DNA of 38,372 nt from Candidatus Omnitrophota bacterium. GTDB taxonomy: Bacteria; Omnitrophota; Omnitrophia; Omnitrophales; Aquincolibacteriaceae. Location: assembly GCA_016196565.1 (NCBI GenBank), contig JACPXK010000069.1:1-38372 (forward strand), in the 5' to 3' direction. The position numbers and the translations under genes are program-made. The notes under the pieces were generated by a model. That model worked only from the letters and a program-made list of their open reading frames with translations. It ran no database searches and was not told where the DNA came from. This document shows, one piece after another, positions 14,904 through 23,425 of this stretch; position 1 is the stretch's first letter, and each line of letters opens with the position of its first letter.

Positions 14904-16103
14904 CTAATAGCTGGTTTCTTGCCAGGACTTGAGGGTCACGCCGCTCGCGGAGGCGCCGCCGTTTTTGAGGGCTTCGTCAAAATGAACTTTTCCATTGCCG
15001 GACTGATGATAGTCTTTGGCAATCACCGCTCCGTGAATATCACCGTTGCCGGTATTGTTCACTTGCGATTTGGGCGCGTAAAGCGCGCCGCGAAAATTTG
15101 CGTTCCCCGAAAAGCTCACGGAACCGGTGCCTGTCACATAAATCCGTAAATTGGGGGGGAGATTATTTTGCGTGGCAAAACCATTGCCGGCGATTTGCAC
15201 GGTGCCGTCCACATAAATCTCCACCGGCCCGAGGGCTTGAATCTGCGCATTTCCGGTAACGCTCAGCGAACTGAATCGATGAATTCCCGCCGGCAGAAGA
15301 TAAGTGTTGTTTCCGCTAAGCGAAAGAGTTCCTTGCGAAGCTGCGCTTGAGGTTTTGGACGAATAATCGATGGCAGACGGCAGGGCTGATTTTGTCCCGG
15401 TAATGGCAGAATTTCCGGACATCACAATCACACTGTTGGGATTTCCGTTCGGCCCCACAAAGGCGTCGCCTTTTACCTGCACATTGCCGGACATCATGAC
15501 CGTGTGGGCCCCTGCATTATTGGTTCCAATATCGCCATTAGTACCCGGACTACTAGGATTGTAAGGGGCCACCCGCGAATCAAAACTGTCGGTCAAGGCA
15601 TTGCCGCTCATTTGAATTCCGTTCGAGGCGAACACCGCGTAATCAAAACCCACAGAACCGCTAAGCTGAACATAAGACATTAGTGTTTTTGACTGATACC
15701 CTCTGAGCGCGGAGCTGCTTCCCGGCGCTTCGCCGACGGAACGAATGAGACGCATATCGGCATTTGCCGGCTGCGTCAGCCCCGTGCAAGCCGGCGGACA
15801 TACCACCACCGTGTAACCGGCCTGAGTATTTGTGCTATTCAGGGTGACAAAACCCGTACTGCCCGCGTAACTCGGATTGGTTGCGAGTTGAGCCATGGCC
15901 TGGTCGAGCCCCGACTCGGCCATATGAAAGGCCGCCACACGGTTTTTATACCGCTCGGAATTGTCTAAAAATACGACGCCGCGCGAAAAAAGGGCCAAAG
16001 AGAAAATAGAAAGAACGCTGATAAAAAGGTAGGAGGCAATCAAAATAAAGCCGCGCTTCCCGTCAAATATCATTTTCAATGATTTCAGCAATCCCTTTTT
16101 CAT
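14904..16103 (-). CDS. PilX-like pilus assembly protein, second tandem paralogue
   Basis: A 399-residue protein. The N-terminal hydrophobic stretch after KRGF (ILIASYLFISVLSIFSLAL) and the following AAFHMAESGLDQAMAQL match the PilX N-terminal family of minor pilin-like proteins. The rest is rich in Gly, Ser and Asn with many SGN-V-Q-V repeats, suggesting a parallel beta solenoid or bactofilin-like fold, and ends in LKSWQETSY. It overlaps the preceding paralogue by ATGA. The two share layout and many segments (DSFDSRVAPYNPSSPG against DSYDSRNAPYDPANPG), so they arose by duplication. Role in pilus priming or adhesion is inferred. Confidence 0.75.
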   Translation of the reverse strand: MKKGLLKSLKMIFDGKRGFILIASYLFISVLSIFSLALFSRGVVFLDNSERYKNRVAAFHMAESGLDQAMAQLATNPSYAGSTGFVTLNSTNTQAGYTVVVCPPACTGLTQPANADMRLIRSVGEAPGSSSALRGYQSKTLMSYVQLSGSVGFDYAVFASNGIQMSGNALTDSFDSRVAPYNPSSPGTNGDIGTNNAGAHTVMMSGNVQVKGDAFVGPNGNPNSVIVMSGNSAITGTKSALPSAIDYSSKTSSAASQGTLSLSGNNTYLLPAGIHRFSSLSVTGNAQIQALGPVEIYVDGTVQIAGNGFATQNNLPPNLRIYVTGTGSVSFSGNANFRGALYAPKSQVNNTGNGDIHGAVIAKDYHQSGNGKVHFDEALKNGGASASGVTLKSWQETSY

Positions 16104-17272
16104 GAATAATCTTCTCCCGTCAAATTTTCCTGCCAGGAAATAACCTGCACTTGATTGCCGACATTGACTCCGATGTCCAGGTCGCTCAAGGCCTCGTCAT
16201 AATGAAATTCCGAGTGGCCGCTTTGCTTGAAATTATCCGCGACAATGGCGCCGTGCACCACGGCCGTATTGCTGAGCTGGACACTCGAGTCGGGGGCGTA
16301 AAGGGCCCCGTAAAAAGCCAAGCTATTACTGGAAAAATCCACTGCCCCGCCGCCGGCCATATTGACAATAAAATTACTGGCTTTGTTGCTGTCCACGGCA
16401 ACATTGCCAAGGCCGCTGATTTTGAAATCGCCGGTCACAAAAATTTTCACAGGACCGGTAATCGTCAACGTGGCATTTCCTTTAATATCAATGGCGTCGT
16501 AAACATAAGTTCCGCCGGCAATCGTATAATTGGTTTGTCCGCTCAAACTTAAAGTCCCGGAAGAACTAATGGGAGGAATTTCCGGCGCGGGAAAATTCAT
16601 CAGTTCCGAAGACGCGCTAATCGTCCCGGTGACGTTCACGGCCCCTGTTTTCACCACCACCTCGTCGGGATTTCCGTTCGGCCCCACGAAAATGCTTCCC
16701 CGGTAAGTTAAATCTCCGCCCTGGAGATGGACGGCTCCGGACAAAATGCTGTTCGTACGCATATTTCCGTTACTCCCGGGATTGGCGGGGTCATAAGGAG
16801 CGTTCCGGGAATCATAGCTGTCCACCACCGTAAAACCGGACATATCGAGTTCATTATTTGAAAAAATGGCCTGCTCAAAAACCGAGCGGGGGAGAATTTG
16901 AACATACGTGCGTATTTCACGGGTTTCATAGGCGCGGGCCGTGGCATCAGTTCCGGGGGCAAATCCGTCCGCAACAATTTGCCGGACCGCGGGATTTTGA
17001 TTGGGAGGCAGACTCACCACCACACTGTAGCCGCCGGTATTTCCCACCGCCGTGTACGTTTGTCCTGTGTAATTGAAATCCGTTTCGAGGCTGGAAATGG
17101 CCTGGTCAATGCCGGCCTCGGCCGCCTGAAAGGCAATGATTCGATTGTGATTTCTTTCAGCGGCCTGAATAAAAATATTGTGACGGGAAAAAAGGGCAAG
17201 CGAAAAAATGGAAATCACGGTAATCATAATGTAGGACGTCACCAGAATAAACCCCTCATTTCCTTTTTTCAT
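16100..17272 (-). CDS. PilX-like pilus assembly protein, first tandem paralogue
   Basis: A 390-residue protein starting MKKGNEGFILVTSYIMIT, a membrane segment preceded by the E-G-F pattern of PilX proteins, then AAEAGIDQAISSLE. The body has the same beta-rich Gly/Asn repeats as its paralogue and ends near VISWQENLTGEDYS. The start at 17272 is preferred; the extension to 17335 overlaps the preceding prepilin gene and carries no family sequence. The stop codon overlaps the start of the second paralogue as ATGA. It is third of four genes in one transcript with two prepilins, so all likely work on one pseudopilus-like fibre. Confidence 0.75.
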   Translation of the reverse strand: MKKGNEGFILVTSYIMITVISIFSLALFSRHNIFIQAAERNHNRIIAFQAAEAGIDQAISSLETDFNYTGQTYTAVGNTGGYSVVVSLPPNQNPAVRQIVADGFAPGTDATARAYETREIRTYVQILPRSVFEQAIFSNNELDMSGFTVVDSYDSRNAPYDPANPGSNGNMRTNSILSGAVHLQGGDLTYRGSIFVGPNGNPDEVVVKTGAVNVTGTISASSELMNFPAPEIPPISSSGTLSLSGQTNYTIAGGTYVYDAIDIKGNATLTITGPVKIFVTGDFKISGLGNVAVDSNKASNFIVNMAGGGAVDFSSNSLAFYGALYAPDSSVQLSNTAVVHGAIVADNFKQSGHSEFHYDEALSDLDIGVNVGNQVQVISWQENLTGEDYS

Positions 17273-17279
17273 TTTTGCC

Positions 17280-17831
17280 TCACGTGTTTCGAATCTCTGC
17301 CTGAGCCGACATTTGAAGCGGCTGAGCCGGCACAAGCCTTCCGTTTATTAAAGAGCGCTGAACATTTAAAGTCACCGTAACAAGAGTCGGATTAGCGCTA
17401 TTGCCCGCAAAATTGACCCCCGTAACATCATTGGCGATCACGGTCGTCCCTCCGGTGGTTAAATCCGTTTTGATTAATTGTCCGTTGTTGAGTCCGCCCA
17501 CGGCGTAACGAATCGTATTAGCTTGATTCCAGTCAACTGAAAAATCCGCGTTCAAACCGTTCGCGTTGGGCATGCTGAACTGAATGGTATTGCCTCCGCC
17601 CGTGATCGTAATGCGCGTTGGGGAGGATTGGCGGATTTCTTGAACCATTCGATAAAGTCCTTCGCGGGCGGAATCTTGAATAAACATTTTGAGCTGCGTG
17701 GTCTGAACTTGAACATCTCCCATGCGAATGGCAAAAAACATGGCGTAGGCAATCATGGAAGAAATCCCCACGGCCGCCATCATTTCAACCATGGTGAAAC
17801 CTTTTTGATTGCCCCATCTCAAAATTTTCAC
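17280..17831 (-). CDS. Prepilin-type minor pilin, PilW/GspJ-like
   Basis: A 183-residue protein with a class III prepilin signal: short positive leader MKILRWGNQKG followed by F-T-M-V-E-M, with the cleavage point after glycine and the glutamate at +5, then a hydrophobic helix. VQEIRQSSPTRITITGG and the RYAVGGLNN region resemble PilW/GspJ proteins. It starts two bases after the stop of the preceding pilin gene, showing coupling. It should be cleaved by a PilD-like peptidase encoded elsewhere. Confidence 0.83.
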   Translation of the reverse strand: MKILRWGNQKGFTMVEMMAAVGISSMIAYAMFFAIRMGDVQVQTTQLKMFIQDSAREGLYRMVQEIRQSSPTRITITGGGNTIQFSMPNANGLNADFSVDWNQANTIRYAVGGLNNGQLIKTDLTTGGTTVIANDVTGVNFAGNSANPTLVTVTLNVQRSLINGRLVPAQPLQMSAQAEIRNT

Positions 17832-17833
17832 GT

Positions 17834-18241
17834 TCAGCTCCTTTGCGTCATCAAAGTTCTTAAAGAAGTACTGGTGTTTCTGAGCCCGTTTTGAAGCCAG
17901 CTTACGGTCACACTGACGTCCAGCGGATTGGCAGAAGGATTCACGTAAGACACCACGGCTTGCTGATTGGTCAAATTCGTAAAGCCGGCCACTGACCCAT
18001 TGTTGGGAAATGCCGCGGTCACGTTGCCGGGGAATTGCCCGGTTGAGGCCGTATTACGCATGCGTTCCAGAATTTGATTGGCATCTTGAATGGCCACCGA
18101 ACGTTCGTAGGCAGAAGTACTGGATTGATGCAAGGCCGTGTTGGAGGCCATGGCTCCGAGGAGGGCCAGAATCACGACGCTGATGGTAATTGAAACTTCA
18201 ATCAACGTAAATCCTGATTGATTGAGCTTTTTTAGAGACAC
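17834..18241 (-). CDS. Prepilin-type minor pilin, PilV/GspI-like
   Basis: A 135-residue protein with a prepilin signal MSLKKLNQSG / FTLIEVSITISVV, with cleavage expected between G and F. SVAIQDANQILERMRN is the pattern seen in PilV-type minor pilins. The start codon is GTG at 18241 with AGGAGG seven bases upstream, a strong site. It is the first gene of the four-gene pilus set and faces the MFS gene across a 140-base divergent promoter region. Confidence 0.83.
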   Translation of the reverse strand: MSLKKLNQSGFTLIEVSITISVVILALLGAMASNTALHQSSTSAYERSVAIQDANQILERMRNTASTGQFPGNVTAAFPNNGSVAGFTNLTNQQAVVSYVNPSANPLDVSVTVSWLQNGLRNTSTSLRTLMTQRS

Positions 18242-18381
18242 CCTCGCCTCCTGAGTGTTAGATTTGTTACTTCTATATTAAAAGTTAGCTGGGCGGCGTC
18301 GATATTACAATGATCTTCGCATAGCAAGATTCTTCATTTAACGCTTTAAGAAGTAGGGGTGTCAAAGGAGACTCACCTTTC

Positions 18382-19596
18382 GTGAATCGGACCATTCTAA
18401 GCTGGGCGTTTTATGATTTTGCCAATACCATTTTTTCGGCCGTGGTTTTGACGGTTTATTTCCCCCTTTATTTTACGAAACTTGCCGGCGCCAATTGGGC
18501 CCTTGGAACCGCCACCACCCTTTCCATGCTTCTTGCCGGGGCCGTCATTCCCCTTCTGGGGGCCCTTTGCGACCAAACCGGGAAAACAAAAAATTATTTA
18601 ATCAAGGCCACGCTCGCCGCAATTCTTTTACTTTTTCCCCTTTCGTTTTTCAAAAACCCTGCCGCACTTTTCTTTTTATTTCTGGGGGCCTGCTTTTTTT
18701 ATCATTCTGCCCTGGTTTTTTATAATTCCTTACTGCCGGTCGTGGCGGAAGAAAAAAAACAGGGTTTTGTCTCCGGGCTCGGAACCGGCCTTGGTTATTT
18801 GGGCGTTGTGGCCGCCCTTCCCATTGCCCACGCAGTGGAAAAGGTCTTCGGAACCCCTTTGGTTTTTTCCGCGGCGGCCCTTCTCTTTCTACTCTTTTCC
18901 CTACCGCTTTTTTTCTTTGTGCCGGAACGAAAAGTCCCTTCTCCTACTGCCTTTCGTGTGTCTTTATGGAAATCAGAATGGCAGAAAATTATCGCAACCA
19001 TTCGAAGGCTTCCTCAAAAAATGGATTTACTCCTTTTTCTGGGCGGGAATTTTTTCGTGGTGGACGCTTTAAACAGCACCATTTTCTGGTTTTCGGTTTA
19101 CACCCGGGAGGTATTCGGCCCTCCCCAAGGGACTCTGATTCAACTCATGATGGCCTTAAATGCCGCGGCGTTTTTGGGAGGGATTTTGGCGGGTTTTCTG
19201 ACCGACCGCTGGGGGGCCATGAAAACGCTTCTCTTGGCGGCCGCGTCTTTAGCCCTCACCCTGGCGGCCCTGGCCATGATTCAAAGCTTCGCGCTTTTTG
19301 TGACAGTGAGTTTAACCGGCGGGGCCTTTGCCATTGCAGGAATTTGGACTTCGGGGAGAAAAGTCTTAATTGAAAAAGTGCCCCGGGAAAATCTGGGGGA
19401 ATATTTCGGGCTTTACGGGCTGACCACCAAAGTTTCGGTGATCGGCAGTTTTATTTTTTCCGTGGCCGCGGACTTGGCCGGCTTCCGCCCCGCGCTTTGG
19501 CTGCTCGTCTTTCCTGCGGTGGCGGGATTTATTCTACTTCTGATTTCTCAGTCATTGCAAAAGAAGCCTGGTACCGAGGGGCCTGGCCCCTTTTGA
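18382..19596 (+). CDS. MFS permease, UMF1 / Atg22-like family
   Basis: A 404-residue transporter with about 12 hydrophobic segments. The N-terminus SWAFYDFANTIFSAVVLTVYFPLYF is the signature of the UMF1 (Atg22-like) branch; GALCDQTGKTK is the loop 2-3 motif. Substrate is unknown. It starts at GTG 18382 with AAAGGAG eleven bases upstream. The last ten codons and the stop codon come from the family A repeat at 19562-19594, so the C-terminus (KKPGTEGPGPF) was rewritten by insertion. It ends two bases from the convergent lipoprotein gene. Confidence 0.87.
   Translation: MNRTILSWAFYDFANTIFSAVVLTVYFPLYFTKLAGANWALGTATTLSMLLAGAVIPLLGALCDQTGKTKNYLIKATLAAILLLFPLSFFKNPAALFFLFLGACFFYHSALVFYNSLLPVVAEEKKQGFVSGLGTGLGYLGVVAALPIAHAVEKVFGTPLVFSAAALLFLLFSLPLFFFVPERKVPSPTAFRVSLWKSEWQKIIATIRRLPQKMDLLLFLGGNFFVVDALNSTIFWFSVYTREVFGPPQGTLIQLMMALNAAAFLGGILAGFLTDRWGAMKTLLLAAASLALTLAALAMIQSFALFVTVSLTGGAFAIAGIWTSGRKVLIEKVPRENLGEYFGLYGLTTKVSVIGSFIFSVAADLAGFRPALWLLVFPAVAGFILLLISQSLQKKPGTEGPGPF
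19562..19594 (+). repeat. Family A palindromic repeat forming the 3' end of the MFS gene
   Basis: AGAAGCCTGG, TACCGAG and GGGGCCTGGCCCC, then TTTT, nearly identical to 9413-9445. The element encodes the last residues of the permease; its trailing T run meets GA to make the stop codon TGA. Confidence 0.85.
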
Positions 19597-19598
19597 CT

Positions 19599-20384
19599 TT
19601 ATTCCGGACGTTCGGGATTTGGTACCGGTGCTGATGAGCTCGTGGGAAAATACCTCGGGTCTGGAAGGCTGGAGAGAAGTTCATTCAGCTTAACTTGAAG
19701 CGCCCAGGAATCAACAATATCGAAAGACTCCCACGCCTCTGTAAAATTTGCCCATAAAAAGTCTCCATTGTCGCCGTCGACCAGGGCAACATGAAGAAAA
19801 CTGGGAAGTTTTTTCCAAGCCGGAATGACTATGCCAAAAGTCCCGGCAATGACTGCTGTTTGTTTGAGCACATCTTTTTGATGCCTTCCTTTTGAGCGCC
19901 TGTTTCCCGTGGCCCAGGCAAAAACCAGCGCGTCAGTGCCGGTGATTTCAACAAAGGGATTGACGGCGGCTCCCACTGACAGCGGAAATTCATCCCAATA
20001 AGTACGTGCGCCCTCAAAATTCTGGTGAACGGCGGCAAGATCATCTCCATATTTATTGAGAAGAAGGCCCAAATCATCGGCCAAACCTTCCTTTTCCAGG
20101 CGTAAATCGTTATTTTTGAGAACCACTACCTCCAGCCCGCGCGAGCGGAATTCATCACTCAGCATTTGTACCAGCTGCTCCGAAACCTCTTCGCTTTTCT
20201 GATAAATCATGTTGGTCTGTCCCTGAAAGGTTTCTTCGTTAACTTCCACGTGAGGCGGCAAAATCACAACACGGTGAATTCCCGGCAATCGGCGATGAAA
20301 ATAAAGATCTTCTTTGGGAATTGTCCCGCAACCGGCAAAAATCACAACGCTCAATAAGATTCCAAACCAAAACTGTTTTTGCAT
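19599..20384 (-). CDS. Outer-membrane-type lipoprotein of unknown function
   Basis: A 261-residue protein with a lipoprotein signal (MQKQFWFGILLSVVIFAGC). RVVILPPHVEVNEE and the later LHVALVDGDNGDFLWANF resemble lipoproteins of the GNA1162/CsgG-like type, in which a conserved domain predicts perturbation or secretion functions, but I cannot assign one. The C-terminus is proline- and serine-rich. The ATG follows the stop of the M48 protease gene with no gap (TAAATG), and the ribosome site GGGAGGA lies inside that gene, so the two are co-translated. Confidence 0.7.
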   Translation of the reverse strand: MQKQFWFGILLSVVIFAGCGTIPKEDLYFHRRLPGIHRVVILPPHVEVNEETFQGQTNMIYQKSEEVSEQLVQMLSDEFRSRGLEVVVLKNNDLRLEKEGLADDLGLLLNKYGDDLAAVHQNFEGARTYWDEFPLSVGAAVNPFVEITGTDALVFAWATGNRRSKGRHQKDVLKQTAVIAGTFGIVIPAWKKLPSFLHVALVDGDNGDFLWANFTEAWESFDIVDSWALQVKLNELLSSLPDPRYFPTSSSAPVPNPERPE

Positions 20385-21728
20385 TTAAGATCCTCCCGCT
20401 ATCTCGATATCTTTTAAATAACGCAGCACACTTTTACGGTCTCGTGCCTGGGGCTCAAGCTCCAAATATTTGTCAAAATACCATTTCGCTTCGTCATAGT
20501 TTTTCTTACGCATAAAAAAAATGCCCAATCCTTTGTAAGGAGAGGCATATTCCGGTTTGAGTTCCAAGGCCTTTTGATAAGAAGACTTTGCGGTTTTTTC
20601 CCACTCTTTTATCAGTTCTTCAGTGTCGGCAGCCTGTAATTTTTTCAGCGCCTGTGGAGTCAAGACAGCATAATTGCCCTCCAAACTCAATAAAAAACCA
20701 TAAATATTGCCTCGCAAAAAATTCGCCTCCGGGTTGCCGGGATTTTCCTTTAAAATTTTTTCGATTTCTTCCATGGAATGAAAGGGCCGGTGGGAGTCAA
20801 GATTAAGCTGCACATTTTGAAGACGAACATTGTAGGTTTTCTGCGAATACTCGGCGTCAAGAGGACGGAATTTGTTCGCATGAATCAAAGCGTCATTTTG
20901 ATTGATCCATAAAAGGGCCGCTTCGCGGCGCTGCAAAGTGGAAGGATGATCACTTAAAAAGTAAACTTCCTTTCCATTTTCACTAGGCCATTCGGTTTGA
21001 AGCCAGGCATTAAAAAGCTTCACCACTTCGGAAGGATCATAGCCGGCACGGGTCATTTGCTCGAGAGCAAAAAAATCGGCCCTTTGTTCTTCTTCCCGGG
21101 AATATCCCACCACCGAGGCAATGTACATCATTTGCACTCCCATGTCGGCAATTTCATTCATGCCTACGGAGTGAGAAAGAGGAGCAAGGAGCACGTCGAA
21201 ACCGGCAAATGTGACGGCATTGCGGTCCGCGCGTTGTTTGGTGTAAAGAGAGTCGCGATAATAGACGTGTGCGATTTCATGGGCGAGGACAAAAGCCAGC
21301 TGGGCTTCATTTTCACAAGTCGAGAAAAAACCGGTGTGGGCATAAATACCGCCGTTCAACGTGGAAAAAAAATTAAGGGTGGGGTCGCGAAAAATCTTGA
21401 ATTTAAAAATGTCTTTACCGCCGGCAGGATCGGCGGCCAAACGAAAAGGCCCGGAAACCTTCTCAAGGTAAAGCTCAAGGGGACGGTCTTCCACAAATAA
21501 ATGCCGGGACTCCCAATAATGATGCTTGTCATGAATCTCTCTGAGAATATCGCCTTCTTTTTTAAGAAGATTTCGAGGGACCGGCTTGTCCAAAGTCACA
21601 GCATTGGAAATATCGCTGGCACAGCCAAGAAAAAGCAAACCTAAAACACCCAAAAGGAGTTTATTCTTTACGTTCCGAAAAAATTCTTCTACACTACGAC
21701 GTATGAAATACCGGCTTCTGCCTGCCAT
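20385..21728 (-). CDS. M48-family metalloprotease lipoprotein with TPR tail
   Basis: A protein of about 447 residues. A hydrophobic stretch LLLGVLGLLFLGC gives a lipobox. The protease domain has HEIAH (the HExxH zinc site) in FVLAHEIAHVYYRD and the glutamate region EEEQRADFFALEQMTRAGYDP, like the BepA/YfgC branch acting on outer-membrane proteins. The last about 100 residues are TPR-like (KALELKPEYASPYKGLGIFF). The start is uncertain: 21728 gives a long positive leader and overlaps the divergent gene by 26 bases, 21761 and 21803 overlap more, and no start codon lies closer to the signal. Function in envelope quality control is inferred. Confidence 0.8.
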   Translation of the reverse strand: MAGRSRYFIRRSVEEFFRNVKNKLLLGVLGLLFLGCASDISNAVTLDKPVPRNLLKKEGDILREIHDKHHYWESRHLFVEDRPLELYLEKVSGPFRLAADPAGGKDIFKFKIFRDPTLNFFSTLNGGIYAHTGFFSTCENEAQLAFVLAHEIAHVYYRDSLYTKQRADRNAVTFAGFDVLLAPLSHSVGMNEIADMGVQMMYIASVVGYSREEEQRADFFALEQMTRAGYDPSEVVKLFNAWLQTEWPSENGKEVYFLSDHPSTLQRREAALLWINQNDALIHANKFRPLDAEYSQKTYNVRLQNVQLNLDSHRPFHSMEEIEKILKENPGNPEANFLRGNIYGFLLSLEGNYAVLTPQALKKLQAADTEELIKEWEKTAKSSYQKALELKPEYASPYKGLGIFFMRKKNYDEAKWYFDKYLELEPQARDRKSVLRYLKDIEIAGGS

Positions 21729-22305
21729 TTTATTCACAATGATTTTTCTCACCTTCCCCATTCCCGCTTTTTCTTCTTTCTTTACCTTCGTCGAACTTAT
21801 CAATCTTTGGGGAAAACCCCTTAACCCGGACCCAAACCAGGGTTATCTCATCGGCAATATTCGCTTTCTCGACCCTGCCAAAGGACGGCCCTTCGGCGGT
21901 TCCCCTCTCCACGATTGGCAATTTGATACTCGGCTTCAAAACTATGACAACGGCGAGAGCTACTATTACAGATTCAAGCGGCCTGACGGAAATTTTATTT
22001 TTGCTTTACCCCCTGGCAATTACCGCTTTGAAAGCCTTGGCCTTCACGGCACAGGATCTTTAAATCTTCCCAAGCGGGAGGAAATCTTAAAAATACGTAA
22101 AAATCGCGTCCTTTATATTGGCCATATTTTCTTTCATCTGGAATCTAATTTTAAGGAAATATTCGGCAGCATTGATGTGAACATCAAAACCGAGATTAAA
22201 GATGAAAGCGAGCAAGTCAGAAAAACCTTAAAAGCAAAAGGGATTCCAGAAAATTACTTTTTTATTCAGCATTTCCCCAAAACAAAAGCTAAGAGAATTA
22301 TTTAA
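21703..22305 (+). CDS. Secreted protein of unknown function
   Basis: A 200-residue protein with a clear signal peptide (MKYRLLPAILFTMIFLTFPIPAFS). The mature part is beta-rich and aromatic: LIGNIRFLDPAKGRPFGG, YYYRFKRPDGNFIFALPPG, NYRFESLGLHG. This looks like a carboxypeptidase-regulatory or prealbumin-like beta sandwich, but I do not recognise the family. Start 21703 is chosen since it begins the signal peptide; the extension to 21586 reads through the antisense protease gene. No clear ribosome site. It is divergent from the M48 gene with overlapping 5' ends and convergent with the DUF3313 gene, 3 bases apart. Confidence 0.65.
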   Translation: MKYRLLPAILFTMIFLTFPIPAFSSFFTFVELINLWGKPLNPDPNQGYLIGNIRFLDPAKGRPFGGSPLHDWQFDTRLQNYDNGESYYYRFKRPDGNFIFALPPGNYRFESLGLHGTGSLNLPKREEILKIRKNRVLYIGHIFFHLESNFKEIFGSIDVNIKTEIKDESEQVRKTLKAKGIPENYFFIQHFPKTKAKRII

Positions 22306-22308
22306 AAC

Positions 22309-22938
22309 TTATTTCCAATTTTCGTTGACGAGATTACCCAGCCGCTCCGCCCAAATCTCAAAATAAAGAGAAAAATTTTTCCCTTCAGGCGGGCCGCCGC
22401 CAAAAAGAGGATAAATTAACATCCGGTTTTGTATGATTTTGTCAAACTGATGAGACTCTCGATCCATAAATAGGACGATTTCTTCTCCCGTAGCCGGCAC
22501 AATCACCCGGCCTTCAAGGGCAGCTTCCAATTCATAACTTTCAAGGATCGTCAAAGCCAATTGAATGGAAAGTGTCGTCGAAGTAGGCGGCGTCGAACTT
22601 TCCGTCTGGACATTGGGAAAATAATACCGCATTTCGTTTTCAAATGCTTCGCGCACCTTATCTACGGCAAGATCTTTTTTTACAGGCTTAATGTGATCGA
22701 CTTTTAGAAAATCGAGTTTTACCGGTTCCACAATGACCGTATCATAATCTGAAAAACGCACTCCCGGTTTTAGCCGGAACATATCGAATTGATAGGCATC
22801 TTTTTCCGAATTGAGCGTCATTCCTGTGTAGTCTTTAAGGAACCCCGACTGGGGCGGCAGCGGAGTCGTCATACAGCCCGTTACGAAAACCAATAATCCC
22901 AACAAAAAAACAGAGAAGATTTTGTTTTGATTTTGCAT
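22309..22938 (-). CDS. DUF3313-family lipoprotein
   Basis: A 209-residue lipoprotein: signal MQNQNKIFSVFLLGLLVFVTGC, then SGFLKDYTGM, the entry motif of DUF3313 proteins, and DTVIVEPVKLDFL. The following Ser/Thr-rich and beta segments fit the family's length. The function of DUF3313 is not established. It is the last gene of the ispH string and shares one base with the gene before it (TAATG). Confidence 0.78.
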   Translation of the reverse strand: MQNQNKIFSVFLLGLLVFVTGCMTTPLPPQSGFLKDYTGMTLNSEKDAYQFDMFRLKPGVRFSDYDTVIVEPVKLDFLKVDHIKPVKKDLAVDKVREAFENEMRYYFPNVQTESSTPPTSTTLSIQLALTILESYELEAALEGRVIVPATGEEIVLFMDRESHQFDKIIQNRMLIYPLFGGGPPEGKNFSLYFEIWAERLGNLVNENWK

Positions 22939-23174
22939 TAGGAGATAAGTCCCTGCACCTTTAAGTGATTCATGGCAATAACAAAAACATGCCAGGTTCC
23001 GACAATCATATAAACGGTGGAAAGTGTCACTACGGCGGTCAAAATTATTTTCCAGAGGAAATTAAAGCGCGGGCTTTTCCAGAGAAGCGGGAAGGCAAAA
23101 GGGCCGAATAAAAATAACGCGGTCAAAACCGGCCCAAGGCCATAATACCATTTGGAAGGAACTTGTTCTGACAC
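22938..23174 (-). CDS. Small two-helix membrane protein
   Basis: A 78-residue protein with two hydrophobic helices (GPVLTALFLFGPFAFPLLW and IILTAVVTLSTVYMIVGTW) and a short polar loop. No family recognised. Its stop shares one base with the DUF3313 start. It lies 17 bases after the ribbon-helix-helix gene. Confidence 0.6.
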   Translation of the reverse strand: MSEQVPSKWYYGLGPVLTALFLFGPFAFPLLWKSPRFNFLWKIILTAVVTLSTVYMIVGTWHVFVIAMNHLKVQGLIS

Positions 23175-23191
23175 GAAAATCCGGGTGTGAG

Positions 23192-23410
23192 TTATTTAAC
23201 TTCCTGAACTTCGGCTTCTACTTCGACGGTCTCGCGCTGGCGGAATTTTTCACCCAAATTCCTGTTTTCTTCCAGCCGTTCGTAATGGGCGGCCAAAAGC
23301 TCAATGGCCTGGCGGCACAAACGGGATTTCGGGATTTGGGTTTTCTGGGCGATTGCGTCCAGTTTTTCAATCACCTTTTCGTCTAATTTTGTGGCAAATG
23401 GTTTTAACAT
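23192..23410 (-). CDS. Ribbon-helix-helix (CopG/Arc-like) protein
   Basis: A 72-residue protein: FATKLDEKVIEKLDAIAQKT followed by IPKSRLCRQAIELLAAHYE is the beta-helix-helix pattern of RHH DNA-binding proteins. A charged tail follows (VEVEAEVQEVK). It could regulate its own string or be an antitoxin, but no toxin gene lies next to it. GGAGGC before the ATG is a good ribosome site. Confidence 0.75.
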   Translation of the reverse strand: MLKPFATKLDEKVIEKLDAIAQKTQIPKSRLCRQAIELLAAHYERLEENRNLGEKFRQRETVEVEAEVQEVK

Positions 23411-23425
23411 GAGTGCCTCCTTTTT

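Noticed and set aside
23192..23410. RHH protein and membrane protein as a toxin-antitoxin pair
   Set aside because: The genes lie inside a housekeeping string after ispH and grxC, and the membrane protein is a plain two-helix protein with no toxin feature.
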